Part shown: positions 6,262 to 14,568 of the stretch, piece after piece
How positions within the stretch are numbered: position 1 is the first letter of the stretch
How the letters are laid out: each line of letters begins with the position of its first letter
The notes under the pieces: model-generated
Told to the model about the DNA's origin: nothing
The model's input: only the letters and a program-made list of their open reading frames with translations
Database searches by the model: none
Assembly: GCF_963677565.1 (NCBI RefSeq)
Contig: NZ_OY781981.1
Span: forward strand, 1,860,001-1,924,000
From: an uncultured Draconibacterium sp.
Lineage (GTDB): Bacteria; Bacteroidota; Bacteroidia; Bacteroidales; Prolixibacteraceae
DNA length: 64,000 nt
Direction of reading: 5' to 3'
Made by a program: the position numbers and the translations under genes

Positions 6262-8715
6262 ATGGGTAAATATAAAAATACAGCTTTTCAAACAATATAC
6301 GGATCGGGAATGATGGATGGCGAATCAGACTTTCTTCCAATTATTGCCGATGGCGATGACAAGGATTTAAAGAATGTTGAAGTGCCGTCGGTTCTTCCGA
6401 TTTTGCCGCTGCGTAACACCGTTTTATTTCCGGGGGTGGTTTTGCCAATTACCGTTGGCCGCGAGCGTTCGTTAAAGCTCATTCGCGATGTAAACCAGGG
6501 AAGCAAATTGTTGGGTACCGTAGCGCAAAAAGATTATACGATTGACAAACCCGAAGCAGGCGACTTGTACGATATTGGTACGGTGGCTGAAATTATGAAG
6601 GTGCTGGAAATGCCCGACGGATCAACTTCTGTTATCATTCAGGGGAAACGCCGCTTTAGAATAAACGAGATGGTTAGCGAAGAGCCTTATTTTAAAGCCT
6701 CAGTTGAACCGTTGACCGATATTACTTCGAAGGATGACAATGAGTTTAATGCCATTGTTGGTTCGCTGAAGGACCTGTCGATCAAGGTTGCACAGTTCTC
6801 GGCCAATGTGCCGCCCGAAGCCACTTTTGCGGTTAAGAATATTGAGAACTCTACTTTCCTGATCAACTTTATTTGTTCGAACACCGACATTAATGTTGAT
6901 GACAAACAAAAGCTGCTGGAAATTGAAAGCCTGAAAGACCGTGGTGTGCAAGCCATTAGTTTTTTGGTGAAGGAAGTGCAGATGCTGGAGTTGAAACAGG
7001 ACATTCAGAAAAAGGTGAAAACCGACATGGACAAGCAACAACGCGAGTTCATGTTAAACCAGCAAATGAAAACCATTCAGGATGAGCTGGGTGGAAATCC
7101 GGTTGAGCAGGAGATAAACAATTTAAAAGAAAAGGCGAAGGAGAAAAAATGGAACAAAGATGTGGATGAATTTTTTCATCGCGAGGTGGAAAAACTGGGC
7201 CGTTTGAACCCGGCTGCCGGAGAATATTCGGTGCAATTCACATTCTGCCAGACTTTGCTCGATTTGCCCTGGAATGAATATACCGAAGATAATTTCGATT
7301 TGAAACATGCCAGTAAAGTGCTGGACGAAGACCACTACGGACTGGAGAAAGTAAAAGAACGTATGCTGGAGCATTTGGCCGTGTTGAAATTGAAAAACGA
7401 TATGAAAGCACCGATCCTTTGTTTGTACGGCCCTCCGGGAGTTGGTAAAACATCTTTGGGAAAATCGGTAGCGCGCGCTCTTGGCCGTAAATATGCACGA
7501 ATGAGTTTGGGTGGTTTGCACGACGAATCGGAGATTCGCGGACACCGCAAAACTTATATCGGTGCCATGCCGGGACGTATTATTCAGAATATTAAAAAGT
7601 CAAAATCGTCGAATCCGGTGTTTATTCTGGATGAGATCGATAAAGTGTCGAAACATTTTCATGGCGACCCTGCTTCGGCATTGCTCGAAGTACTTGATCC
7701 GGAGCAAAACGGAGAATTCCATGATAACTACATTGAGCACGATTACGATTTGTCGAAGGTGATGTTTATTGCCACCGCGAACTCACTGAGTACAATTGCA
7801 CCGCCACTGCGCGACCGTTTGGAATTGATTGAGGTGAGTGGTTACCTGGTGGAAGAAAAGATAGAGATTGCCAAACGTCACCTGATTCCAAAACAATTGG
7901 AGAATCATGGTTTAAAGAAGTCGGATATTACCTTCCCAAAAGAAGTTATTGAGCTGATTATTGACGGTTACACCCGCGAAAGTGGTGTACGTGAGCTGGA
8001 TAAAAAGCTGGCGAAACTGATTCGTCGTGTGGCCAAAAAAATTGCTTTCGAGGAGTCGTACAATAAAAAGTTGACGAAAGCTGATGTACGCGAATATTTG
8101 GGCGTAACTGAGTATTCGAAAGAAAAATACCAGGGTAACGAATTTGCCGGTGTTGTAACCGGTTTGGCCTGGACAGCCGTTGGTGGTGAGATTCTGTTTG
8201 TGGAAACCAGCCTGAGTAAAGGAAAAGGAGGTTTGACATTAACAGGAAACCTTGGTGATGTTATGAAAGAGTCGGCAATGCTGGCCCACGAATACCTGAA
8301 ATCGCACGCTGAAGAGCTGAATCTGAAACCTGAAGTTTTCGAAAAATGGAATGTACACGTTCACGTTCCTGAAGGTGCTATTCCAAAAGATGGCCCGTCG
8401 GCAGGAGTTACTATGGTAACATCGCTGGCATCGGCATTTACACAGCGTAAAGTGAAGAAAAATCTGGCAATGACAGGTGAGATCACATTACGTGGTAAAG
8501 TACTTCCGGTTGGCGGTATTAAGGAGAAAATTTTGGCTGCAAAACGTGCCGGAATTACAGAGATCATTCTTTCGGAACAGAACAAAAAAAATCTGGAAGA
8601 TATTAAGGAGGCTTATTTAAAAGGATTGAAATTCCACTTTGTAAATACCATTATGGATGTGCTGGATATTGCATTGCTGAAGGCTAAGGTGGATAAGCCG
8701 ATGAAGATTGAATAA
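6262..8715 (+). CDS. lon: ATP-dependent Lon protease
   Basis: An 817-residue LonA-type protease that degrades misfolded and regulatory proteins in the cytoplasm. It has an N-terminal LON substrate-binding domain (about 43-250), a coiled-coil linker, an AAA+ module with Walker A GPPGVGKT at 390-397 and Walker B FILDEID near 454-460, and a C-terminal protease domain. The catalytic dyad is Ser713 in PKDGPSAG and Lys756 in GGIKEK, the same 43-residue separation as in E. coli Lon. The gene is monocistronic, preceded by paired dyads that suggest stress control and followed by a bidirectional terminator. Length and motifs are intact. Confidence 0.97.
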   Translation: MGKYKNTAFQTIYGSGMMDGESDFLPIIADGDDKDLKNVEVPSVLPILPLRNTVLFPGVVLPITVGRERSLKLIRDVNQGSKLLGTVAQKDYTIDKPEAGDLYDIGTVAEIMKVLEMPDGSTSVIIQGKRRFRINEMVSEEPYFKASVEPLTDITSKDDNEFNAIVGSLKDLSIKVAQFSANVPPEATFAVKNIENSTFLINFICSNTDINVDDKQKLLEIESLKDRGVQAISFLVKEVQMLELKQDIQKKVKTDMDKQQREFMLNQQMKTIQDELGGNPVEQEINNLKEKAKEKKWNKDVDEFFHREVEKLGRLNPAAGEYSVQFTFCQTLLDLPWNEYTEDNFDLKHASKVLDEDHYGLEKVKERMLEHLAVLKLKNDMKAPILCLYGPPGVGKTSLGKSVARALGRKYARMSLGGLHDESEIRGHRKTYIGAMPGRIIQNIKKSKSSNPVFILDEIDKVSKHFHGDPASALLEVLDPEQNGEFHDNYIEHDYDLSKVMFIATANSLSTIAPPLRDRLELIEVSGYLVEEKIEIAKRHLIPKQLENHGLKKSDITFPKEVIELIIDGYTRESGVRELDKKLAKLIRRVAKKIAFEESYNKKLTKADVREYLGVTEYSKEKYQGNEFAGVVTGLAWTAVGGEILFVETSLSKGKGGLTLTGNLGDVMKESAMLAHEYLKSHAEELNLKPEVFEKWNVHVHVPEGAIPKDGPSAGVTMVTSLASAFTQRKVKKNLAMTGEITLRGKVLPVGGIKEKILAAKRAGITEIILSEQNKKNLEDIKEAYLKGLKFHFVNTIMDVLDIALLKAKVDKPMKIE

Positions 8716-8736
8716 TTTCTGAGAAATGATAAATAG

Positions 8737-8762
8737 AAAGGTGCTTACGGGCACCTTTTTTT
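8737..8762. terminator. Bidirectional terminator between lon and thiN
   Basis: AAAGGTGC (8737-8744) pairs with GCACCTTT (8751-8758) and a T-run follows on the plus strand. The convergent thiN stop codon overlaps its end, so it can serve both transcripts. Confidence 0.8.
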
Positions 8763-9414
8763 ATACAAATTTTTGAAAAACAATCAGCTTCCCTTTTTCA
8801 AATTCAAGCGAAAATGATTCATCAAGACATTCGTTTAATGTGCCCATCCACCAAGAGTTTAAGGTGGTGTTTTTCAAAGGGTATTTTAAATTTTTTGATG
8901 TAATTGCAGCAGGATTGCCCAACGAGAAAATAGAAACCTGTTGTCCCTTGAAGGAGGGAAGTGTCTGAGACTGAAGAACCGGTCGGAAAATACCGGAATT
9001 GCTGATTGAAAGCACCTCAAGTTTTTCCGCATAATCTAAAAGTAAGGAGATGTTGCCAATGGTATGATCTTCTCTTTTCCCGGTAGCACCTAAAATAATT
9101 ACACTTTTAGCACCCCGGTTTAATACAAACTCAACGGCTTTTGTCTGGTCGTTTGTTTCCTGGTCGGTGTTTATAACAATACGGTTGGCAAAGGTCGTCT
9201 TTGTCTTTTCCGAAACGGAATCGAGGTCGCCAACAATAAAGGTTGGTTCCATACCATATGCTATAAGTTTATCGGCTGCACCATCGCAACAAATAATCTG
9301 TTCGGCATTTTCTAGAACAGACAGCGGAATGTGATGCTTTGGAAAAGATCCATCACAAAGTATAACAACTTTTGACTCGAATGGTAAATGACTCATGCGT
9401 AGCGAAAATACCAA
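8761..9414 (-). CDS. thiN: Thiamine pyrophosphokinase
   Basis: A 217-residue cytosolic enzyme that converts thiamine plus ATP to thiamine diphosphate. Diagnostic blocks are IICCDGAADKL (about 40-50), the acidic FIVGDLDSVSE (about 59-69), and ETNDQTKAVEF followed by GATGKREDHTIGNISLL, the TPK catalytic and ATP-binding motifs. It is the last gene of a minus-strand run behind the MIP18/SufT-like gene (67-base gap), so it may be co-transcribed with iron-sulphur genes. thiL lies about 7 kb away at the other end of the SUF cluster. The start at 9414 opens with MVFSLRMSHLPF; the downstream ATG (MSHLPF) is an alternative. Confidence 0.9.
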   Translation of the reverse strand: MVFSLRMSHLPFESKVVILCDGSFPKHHIPLSVLENAEQIICCDGAADKLIAYGMEPTFIVGDLDSVSEKTKTTFANRIVINTDQETNDQTKAVEFVLNRGAKSVIILGATGKREDHTIGNISLLLDYAEKLEVLSISNSGIFRPVLQSQTLPSFKGQQVSIFSLGNPAAITSKNLKYPLKNTTLNSWWMGTLNECLDESFSLEFEKGKLIVFQKFV

Positions 9415-9481
9415 AAATATAGATGATTGGTATTACGGGGGAGATATCCGTTGAACTCAGGTAATAAAATTATTAATGTGA

Positions 9482-9787
9482 TTAAAAGAATCCCAGTTCG
9501 AGTCGGGCTTCTTCGCTCATCATCGATTTATCCCATGGCGGTTCGAACGTTAATTCAACATCAACTTTTTCAACACCATCAACCGATTGGGCGGCTTGAG
9601 TAATATCGTCAACCAATACATCAACTACCGGACAGCCCGGAGCAGTCAGTGTCATCAAGATATTTGCCTGGTTGTTTTCATCAACATCAACATTGTAAAT
9701 CAGTCCCAGGTCGTAAACATTAACCGGAATCTCCGGGTCGTAAACCTCTTTCAGGTTATTTATAATTAAGTCTATTCTTTTATCCAT
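9482..9787 (-). CDS. MIP18/DUF59 iron-sulphur assembly protein (SufT-like)
   Basis: A 101-residue single-domain protein with the DUF59 signature DPEIPVNVYDLGLIYNV near residues 17-33 and TAPGCPVVD near 48-56, whose Cys is the conserved residue of the family. Stand-alone DUF59 proteins linked to suf genes (SufT) assist Fe-S cluster maturation or transfer. Here it lies 12 bases downstream of sufE and just before thiN, which supports an Fe-S role. PaaD, the other DUF59 group, is excluded by the absence of phenylacetate genes and of the C-terminal zinc site. Function by family and context; no partner is known. Confidence 0.85.
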   Translation of the reverse strand: MDKRIDLIINNLKEVYDPEIPVNVYDLGLIYNVDVDENNQANILMTLTAPGCPVVDVLVDDITQAAQSVDGVEKVDVELTFEPPWDKSMMSEEARLELGFF

Positions 9788-9799
9788 TTCGTTCCCTCC

Positions 9800-10222
9800 T
9801 TATCCTGCAATCTTGCTATAAGCAACAGCGTATAAACGAATTTGTTTTACCATGGCCAGCAGACCATTCGAGCGGGTTGGCGACAGGTGTTGTTTTAATC
9901 CCAGATCGTCGATAAAATGCAGTTCTGTTTCAAGTAACTCTTTTGGTGTACGGCCCGAAACAACACGAAGTAGCAATGCAACCAGTCCTTTAACAATTAC
10001 AGCATCGCTCTCGCCGCGGAAGTAAATTTTGCCATCTTTTAATTCGGCTACCAACCACACGCGCGACTGACATCCTTTAATAATGTTCTGGTCGTTTTTA
10101 TCTTTGGCATCCAAATCTTCCAAATCGTTACCCAATTCAATCAGGTAGGCATATTTATCCATCCAATCTTCGTATATCGAAAACTCTTCAATTATCTCCT
10201 GTTGAATTTCTTCTATGCTCAT
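9800..10222 (-). CDS. sufE: SufE sulphur-transfer protein
   Basis: SufE accepts persulphide sulphur from the desulphurase SufS and passes it to SufB. Starting from the ATG at 10222 the protein has 140 residues and the acceptor cysteine in IIKGCQSRVW falls at position 51, exactly as in E. coli SufE. For this reason I prefer 10222 to the in-frame ATG at 10246, which would add eight residues (MLTLKMIF). Its order is sufE, DUF59 gene, thiN on the minus strand, separated from sufBCDS by the oppositely oriented rubrerythrin gene. Confidence 0.92.
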   Translation of the reverse strand: MSIEEIQQEIIEEFSIYEDWMDKYAYLIELGNDLEDLDAKDKNDQNIIKGCQSRVWLVAELKDGKIYFRGESDAVIVKGLVALLLRVVSGRTPKELLETELHFIDDLGLKQHLSPTRSNGLLAMVKQIRLYAVAYSKIAG

Positions 10223-10387
10223 AAATATCATTTTAAGAGTTAGCAAAGATCGTAATTTTCTTGTTTATGACAATGATGAATGCTGTTTATTCAGACTAAT
10301 TCAAAACTAACTTTTTGTATAGTTTACAAATGTCGAAATAGCTATCTTTAAACTTTCGAACAGAAAAACTAAAAATTCAAGAGTAAA

Positions 10388-10966
10388 ATGACAAAGTTAG
10401 CAGGTACAAAAACCGAACAGAATTTATTAAAAGCATTTGCCGGTGAGTCTCAGGCACGTATGCGTTATGATTATTTTGCAAAACAAGCCAAAAAAGAAGG
10501 TCTGGAACAAATAGCTGCCATTTTTGAAGAAACAGCATTAAACGAAAAAGAGCATGCCAAGCGTTTCTTTAAGTTTTTAGAGGATGGGAACATGGTTGAA
10601 ATTACAGCTACTTACCCGGCAGGAAAAATTGGTACTACCATGGAAAATCTCAAAGCTTCGGCCGAAGGTGAAAACGAAGAGTGGACAGAGCTTTATCCTG
10701 AGTTTGCCAAAGTTGCAGAAGAGGAAGGTTTTAAAGAAGTAGCCATGGCATTTAAATTGATTGCCCGTGTTGAAGAAGCACACGAAAACCGCTACCGCAC
10801 GTTATACAATAATCTAGAGGAAGGAAAAGTGTTTAAACGTGGCGATAAAGTGGTTTGGAAATGCCGAAATTGTGGTTTTATCCACGAAGGTGTTGCTGCT
10901 CCGAAAATGTGTCCGGCATGTCAGCACTCTCAGGCGTATTTCGAAATTAAAGAATCGAATTATTAG
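10388..10966 (+). CDS. rbr: Rubrerythrin
   Basis: A 192-residue non-haem iron peroxidase that reduces hydrogen peroxide in anaerobes and microaerophiles. The N-terminal ferritin-like four-helix domain (about 1-140) carries the diiron ligands in AFAGESQARMRYDYFAKQA, the ALNEKEHAKRFF segment and ARVEEAHENRY. The C-terminal rubredoxin-like domain has the two zinc-ribbon-type Fe(SCys)4 pairs CRNCGF and CPAC. It sits on the plus strand inside the SUF neighbourhood, divergent from sufE and convergent with sufS, consistent with protection and repair of iron centres. It shares a bidirectional terminator with sufS. Confidence 0.95.
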   Translation: MTKLAGTKTEQNLLKAFAGESQARMRYDYFAKQAKKEGLEQIAAIFEETALNEKEHAKRFFKFLEDGNMVEITATYPAGKIGTTMENLKASAEGENEEWTELYPEFAKVAEEEGFKEVAMAFKLIARVEEAHENRYRTLYNNLEEGKVFKRGDKVVWKCRNCGFIHEGVAAPKMCPACQHSQAYFEIKESNY

Positions 10967-10994
10967 GAAACTTTTAGTGGAATTTCCAATATAA

Positions 10995-11036
10995 AAAATG
11001 CCATCCGATTGCTTGTTCAATCCGGATGGCATTTTC
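10995..11036. terminator. Bidirectional terminator between rbr and sufS
   Basis: AAAATGCCATCCG (10995-11007) pairs perfectly with CGGATGGCATTTT (11023-11035), a 13-bp stem with A- and T-rich ends on both sides. Confidence 0.85.
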
Positions 11037-11056
11037 TTTTGCACTGAGTTCTACAA

Positions 11057-12274
11057 TCAGAACATCATAATCGCTTTGTTAAGAGCCTCCATAAAAATAT
11101 CGATCTCTTCTTTTGTGTTATACATGCCAAATGAAATGCGTGCACAGGCCGACATTCCAAAATGTTGCATAATCGGATCGGCACAATGATGCCCTGTACG
11201 AATGGCAATACCCATTTTGTCGATCAACATTCCAAGGTCGTAAGAATGAACTCCTTCAATATTAAAACAAATCACTCCTGATTTTTGAGGTGCTTCACCA
11301 TAAATCTTTAAGCCATCAATACTTTTTAGTTTTTCGGTTGCATACACTAGTAGCTCGTGTTCGTAGCGGCCAATGATTTCAACGCCAATTTCATTAACTA
11401 AATCGATAGCGGCACCGAAACCTGCCAGACTCGTAATATTTGGCGTTCCGGCCTCAAACTTATAGGGCAAATCATTAAAAGTGGTTCCGTCAAAACGTAC
11501 TTCCGAAATCATTTGCCCACCGCCCTGGTATGGAGGCATTTCTGCCAGCCACTTTTCTTTTCCGTATAAAACTCCAACTCCGTTTGGCCCGTAAACTTTA
11601 TGTGCCGAAAAAGCATAAAAATCTACATCGAGTTTTTGCACATCAATTTTTATATGAGCCGATGCTTGCGCACCGTCAACCAAAACAGCTACATTGTTAT
11701 TGTGTGCCAGTTCGATGATTTCTGCAATCGGATTGATTGTTCCCAAAACATTGGAAACATGATTCACAGCGATCAGCTTTGTCTTCGAAGTGATCAACTC
11801 CGGTAACTTTTCTATCTCGAGTAACCCAGTGTCGTTAAAAGGCAGTTGTACAATTTTTGCCTTACGTTTTCCGGCTTCAATTTGCCAGGGAACAATATTC
11901 GAGTGATGTTCCATTTCTGAAACGATAATCTCATCACCTTCCGAAACATATTTCTCGCAAAAACTGCTGGCCACAAGGTTGACGCTTTCAGTGGTACCTT
12001 TTGTAAAGATTATTTCTTTGCGCGAACCAGCGTTTATAAAAGTCTGTACTTTATCGCGAACCTCTTCATACTCAACTGTTGCTTTATCGGCCATGTAGTG
12101 CGCACCACGGTGAATATTACCATAGTAATCGTTGTGCAACTGTTCCAATTTCAGAAGCACCTGAACCGGCTTTTGCGCCGATGCTGCAGTATCGAGATAT
12201 ACAAGTGGTTTGTTATAAACTTTCTGCTGGAGAATGGGGAAATATGATCTGATTTTTTCGATATCGTAATTCAT
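11057..12274 (-). CDS. sufS: Cysteine desulphurase SufS
   Basis: A 405-residue PLP enzyme that removes sulphur from L-cysteine and supplies it, through SufE, to the SufBCD scaffold. The PLP lysine in SAHKVYGP is residue 226 and the persulphide cysteine in RTGHHCADP is residue 364. Both numbers equal those of E. coli SufS, confirming the start at 12274 and group II membership. It is the last gene of the sufB-C-D-S transcript, 110 bases after sufD with a conspicuous stem-loop in between. It is convergent with rbr, and the two share the terminator at 10995-11036. Confidence 0.97.
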   Translation of the reverse strand: MNYDIEKIRSYFPILQQKVYNKPLVYLDTAASAQKPVQVLLKLEQLHNDYYGNIHRGAHYMADKATVEYEEVRDKVQTFINAGSRKEIIFTKGTTESVNLVASSFCEKYVSEGDEIIVSEMEHHSNIVPWQIEAGKRKAKIVQLPFNDTGLLEIEKLPELITSKTKLIAVNHVSNVLGTINPIAEIIELAHNNNVAVLVDGAQASAHIKIDVQKLDVDFYAFSAHKVYGPNGVGVLYGKEKWLAEMPPYQGGGQMISEVRFDGTTFNDLPYKFEAGTPNITSLAGFGAAIDLVNEIGVEIIGRYEHELLVYATEKLKSIDGLKIYGEAPQKSGVICFNIEGVHSYDLGMLIDKMGIAIRTGHHCADPIMQHFGMSACARISFGMYNTKEEIDIFMEALNKAIMMF

Positions 12275-12306
12275 AAGGCGAAGATAGCGAAATGAAAGGA
12301 AAGAAG

Positions 12307-12378
12307 CTTTGCGAAACGCTGTACTCTCCCGGAGTTTAAAACTTTGTTTTTATTCCGAGGCTACAAAGTTTCGCAAAG
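12307..12378 (-). promoter_or_regulatory. Stem-loop with 11-bp perfect arms between sufD and sufS
   Basis: CTTTGCGAAAC at 12307-12317 is mirrored exactly by GTTTCGCAAAG at 12368-12378, with a 50-base loop that itself holds AGTTTAAAACT. It fills most of the 110-base gap inside the operon. No T-run follows on the transcript strand, so RNA processing, stabilisation of sufBCD mRNA or partial attenuation are all possible. Confidence 0.5.
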
Positions 12379-12384
12379 AAATAT

Positions 12385-13752
12385 TTAGCAATCGCACTGG
12401 TAAGCGCAATCGTGACAACGGGCAACTTCACCTTGAAGGCGTTTGTCAACCAGCTCGTCAATTCGGTCGCGCAGTGGCTCCAGCTTTATCTCTTTTACCA
12501 CCTCGTGGGCAAATGCATTCATCATCATCAGGCGAGCCTGATCTTCATTAATGCCGCGGGCACGCAAATAAAACAATGCTTCTTCGTCAATCTGGCCAAC
12601 TGTTGCACCGTGACTACATTTTACATCGTCAGCATCAATAATCAACTGAGGTTTTGTTTGCATGGTTGCCTCGTCGGTCAGCAGCAAGTTATTGTTGCGT
12701 TGGAAAGCATTGGTTTTTTGTGCATCACGAACAACATGTATTCTTCCGGAAAATGCTCCGGTTGATTTTTCGTCGAGCACATTTTTATATACCTGGTTGC
12801 TCTCGCAATGTGGTGCTGCATGAATAACCTGCGTGAAATTGTCAACATGTTGTTTCTTGTCCATAAACGACATGCCAAACATATTTGCTTCAGCATTTTC
12901 GCCATTCAACGCAAATTTCAGGTTGTTACGAATCAGCCCTCCGTGTAACGACGCTGTATGCGAAGTAACTCGCGAGTCGCGCTGCTGATCGATAAATACC
13001 GAATTGATATTTGTGGCTTTATTGTGCTGATTTTGCAACGTGTAAAACTCAACTTCAGCATTGTTGCCGGCAAAAATTTCGGTAACCGAATTGCTCAGAT
13101 ACTGGTTCAAATTCAGCGTGTGATCGCATAAAAGCACCTGAACTTTGGCTCCATCTTCCACCAAAATAAAATTTCGTTGGGTTGAGAATGTATCTTTTTC
13201 GTCCTGCAACAAATTAATAATCTGAATAGGACTTTCTACTGCTACATCTTTCGGAACATAAAGGAAGAAACCGTCTTTGGCAAAAGCTGTATTCAGCGCC
13301 ACCATGGGGTCTTCTTCAACCTTTGCAAGGGTGGCATATTTCTCCAGTAACTCCGGTCTTTCTTTCGAAATACTGTCGAGGCTGTCGAGAATAACACCTT
13401 CCGGGAGGTCTCCTTTTTCTGTTTCGTTTTTGTAGAACCAACCATTAAAAACCAAAGCCAGGTTAGTGTTCAGTTGCGGAACATCGCAACGAAAAACCTC
13501 TCCCAGGTCGGCATTCTTTTCCTCTTTAGTATGGATGAATTTAAAATCGGGCAAAAATGCCGGATTCAGGTTGGTGTATTTATAATTTTCATTTTTTCGC
13601 GTTGGTATACCCTGCAAAACAAAGTTCTGAAACGCCTTATTTCGTTGAGCGTTCAAAATATCAGATGAATTTGCAAAAAGCTCATCTTTTACCTGGTTGT
13701 AATGCGCGGTATATTTTAGCGATAAATCTGCTTTGTCAACTAAAACGCTCAT
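12385..13752 (-). CDS. sufD: Fe-S scaffold subunit SufD
   Basis: A 455-residue component of the SufBC2D complex on which Fe-S clusters are built. The N-terminal helical region precedes a right-handed beta-helix, and the C-terminal block (KCSHGATVGQIDEEALFYLRARG, followed by a helical SufC-binding segment) is the family hallmark. The C-terminus ends in a Cys/His-rich tail (RCHDCAYQCDC), also seen in Bacteroidota homologues. The start codon lies one base after the sufC stop (13752 against 13754), so translation is probably coupled. The gene lies between sufC and sufS in the operon. Confidence 0.95.
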   Translation of the reverse strand: MSVLVDKADLSLKYTAHYNQVKDELFANSSDILNAQRNKAFQNFVLQGIPTRKNENYKYTNLNPAFLPDFKFIHTKEEKNADLGEVFRCDVPQLNTNLALVFNGWFYKNETEKGDLPEGVILDSLDSISKERPELLEKYATLAKVEEDPMVALNTAFAKDGFFLYVPKDVAVESPIQIINLLQDEKDTFSTQRNFILVEDGAKVQVLLCDHTLNLNQYLSNSVTEIFAGNNAEVEFYTLQNQHNKATNINSVFIDQQRDSRVTSHTASLHGGLIRNNLKFALNGENAEANMFGMSFMDKKQHVDNFTQVIHAAPHCESNQVYKNVLDEKSTGAFSGRIHVVRDAQKTNAFQRNNNLLLTDEATMQTKPQLIIDADDVKCSHGATVGQIDEEALFYLRARGINEDQARLMMMNAFAHEVVKEIKLEPLRDRIDELVDKRLQGEVARCHDCAYQCDC

Positions 13753-13753
13753 G

Positions 13754-14506
13754 TTAATTTCCGTTTTCTGATTTAATCCAGTCGTACCCTTTTTCTTCCA
13801 GTTGTAAAGCCAGTTCTTTTCCGGCAGTTTTTACAATTTTACCGTGGTAAAGAATATGAACGAAATCGGGAACAATGTAATCCAACAGACGCTGGTAGTG
13901 CGTTACTACAATCGTCGACCTTTCGGGCGATTTAAGTGCGTTTACGCCGTTGGCAACTGTTTTTAATGCATCGATATCAAGCCCAGAGTCGGTTTCGTCA
14001 AGAATCGCTAATTTGGGCTCGAGCAATGCCATTTGGAAAATCTCGTTTTTCTTTTTCTCACCACCTGAGAATCCTTCGTTTACCGAACGGTTGGTTAATT
14101 TGGTGTGCATATCAACCAAATCCATTTTTTCACGCATTAGTTTCAGGAACTCGCCGGCAGTGAGTTCTTTTAATCCTTTGTGCTTGCGGTGTGCGTTAAC
14201 CGAAGTTTTCAGGAAATTTACCATTGGTACGCCGGGAATTTCAACCGGATACTGGAAACTTAAAAAGATTCCGTCCATGGCACGGTCTTCAGGAGATTTT
14301 TCTAAAAGATCTTCTCCTTCGTAAATAACTTCTCCGTGCGTGATTTCGTATTCTTCTTTTCCGGCAAGTACGTTTGCAAGTGTACTTTTTCCCGAACCGT
14401 TAGGTCCCATAATTGCGTGAACTTCGCCGGGTTTTACTTCAAGATTGATTCCCTTCAGGATTTCCATTCCTTCAACGGAAGCATATAAGTCTTTAATTTT
14501 TAACAT
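13754..14506 (-). CDS. sufC: SUF complex ATPase SufC
   Basis: A 250-residue ABC-type ATPase that drives conformational change in SufBCD; it is cytosolic, not a transporter. Walker A is GPNGSGKST at residues 34-42, the signature is FSGGEKKK near 148-155, and Walker B LAILDETDSGLD lies near 168-179, with the usual Asp-Glu pair. It follows sufB after a 62-base gap that contains a weak hairpin (14527-14550) and is tightly coupled to sufD. All ABC motifs are intact. Confidence 0.97.
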   Translation of the reverse strand: MLKIKDLYASVEGMEILKGINLEVKPGEVHAIMGPNGSGKSTLANVLAGKEEYEITHGEVIYEGEDLLEKSPEDRAMDGIFLSFQYPVEIPGVPMVNFLKTSVNAHRKHKGLKELTAGEFLKLMREKMDLVDMHTKLTNRSVNEGFSGGEKKKNEIFQMALLEPKLAILDETDSGLDIDALKTVANGVNALKSPERSTIVVTHYQRLLDYIVPDFVHILYHGKIVKTAGKELALQLEEKGYDWIKSENGN

Positions 14507-14568
14507 CTTTAATCCTATACTGTTGCGGGAAAGAGCTTGAACTCTTGCCCTGAGTTATTTAAATTTGT

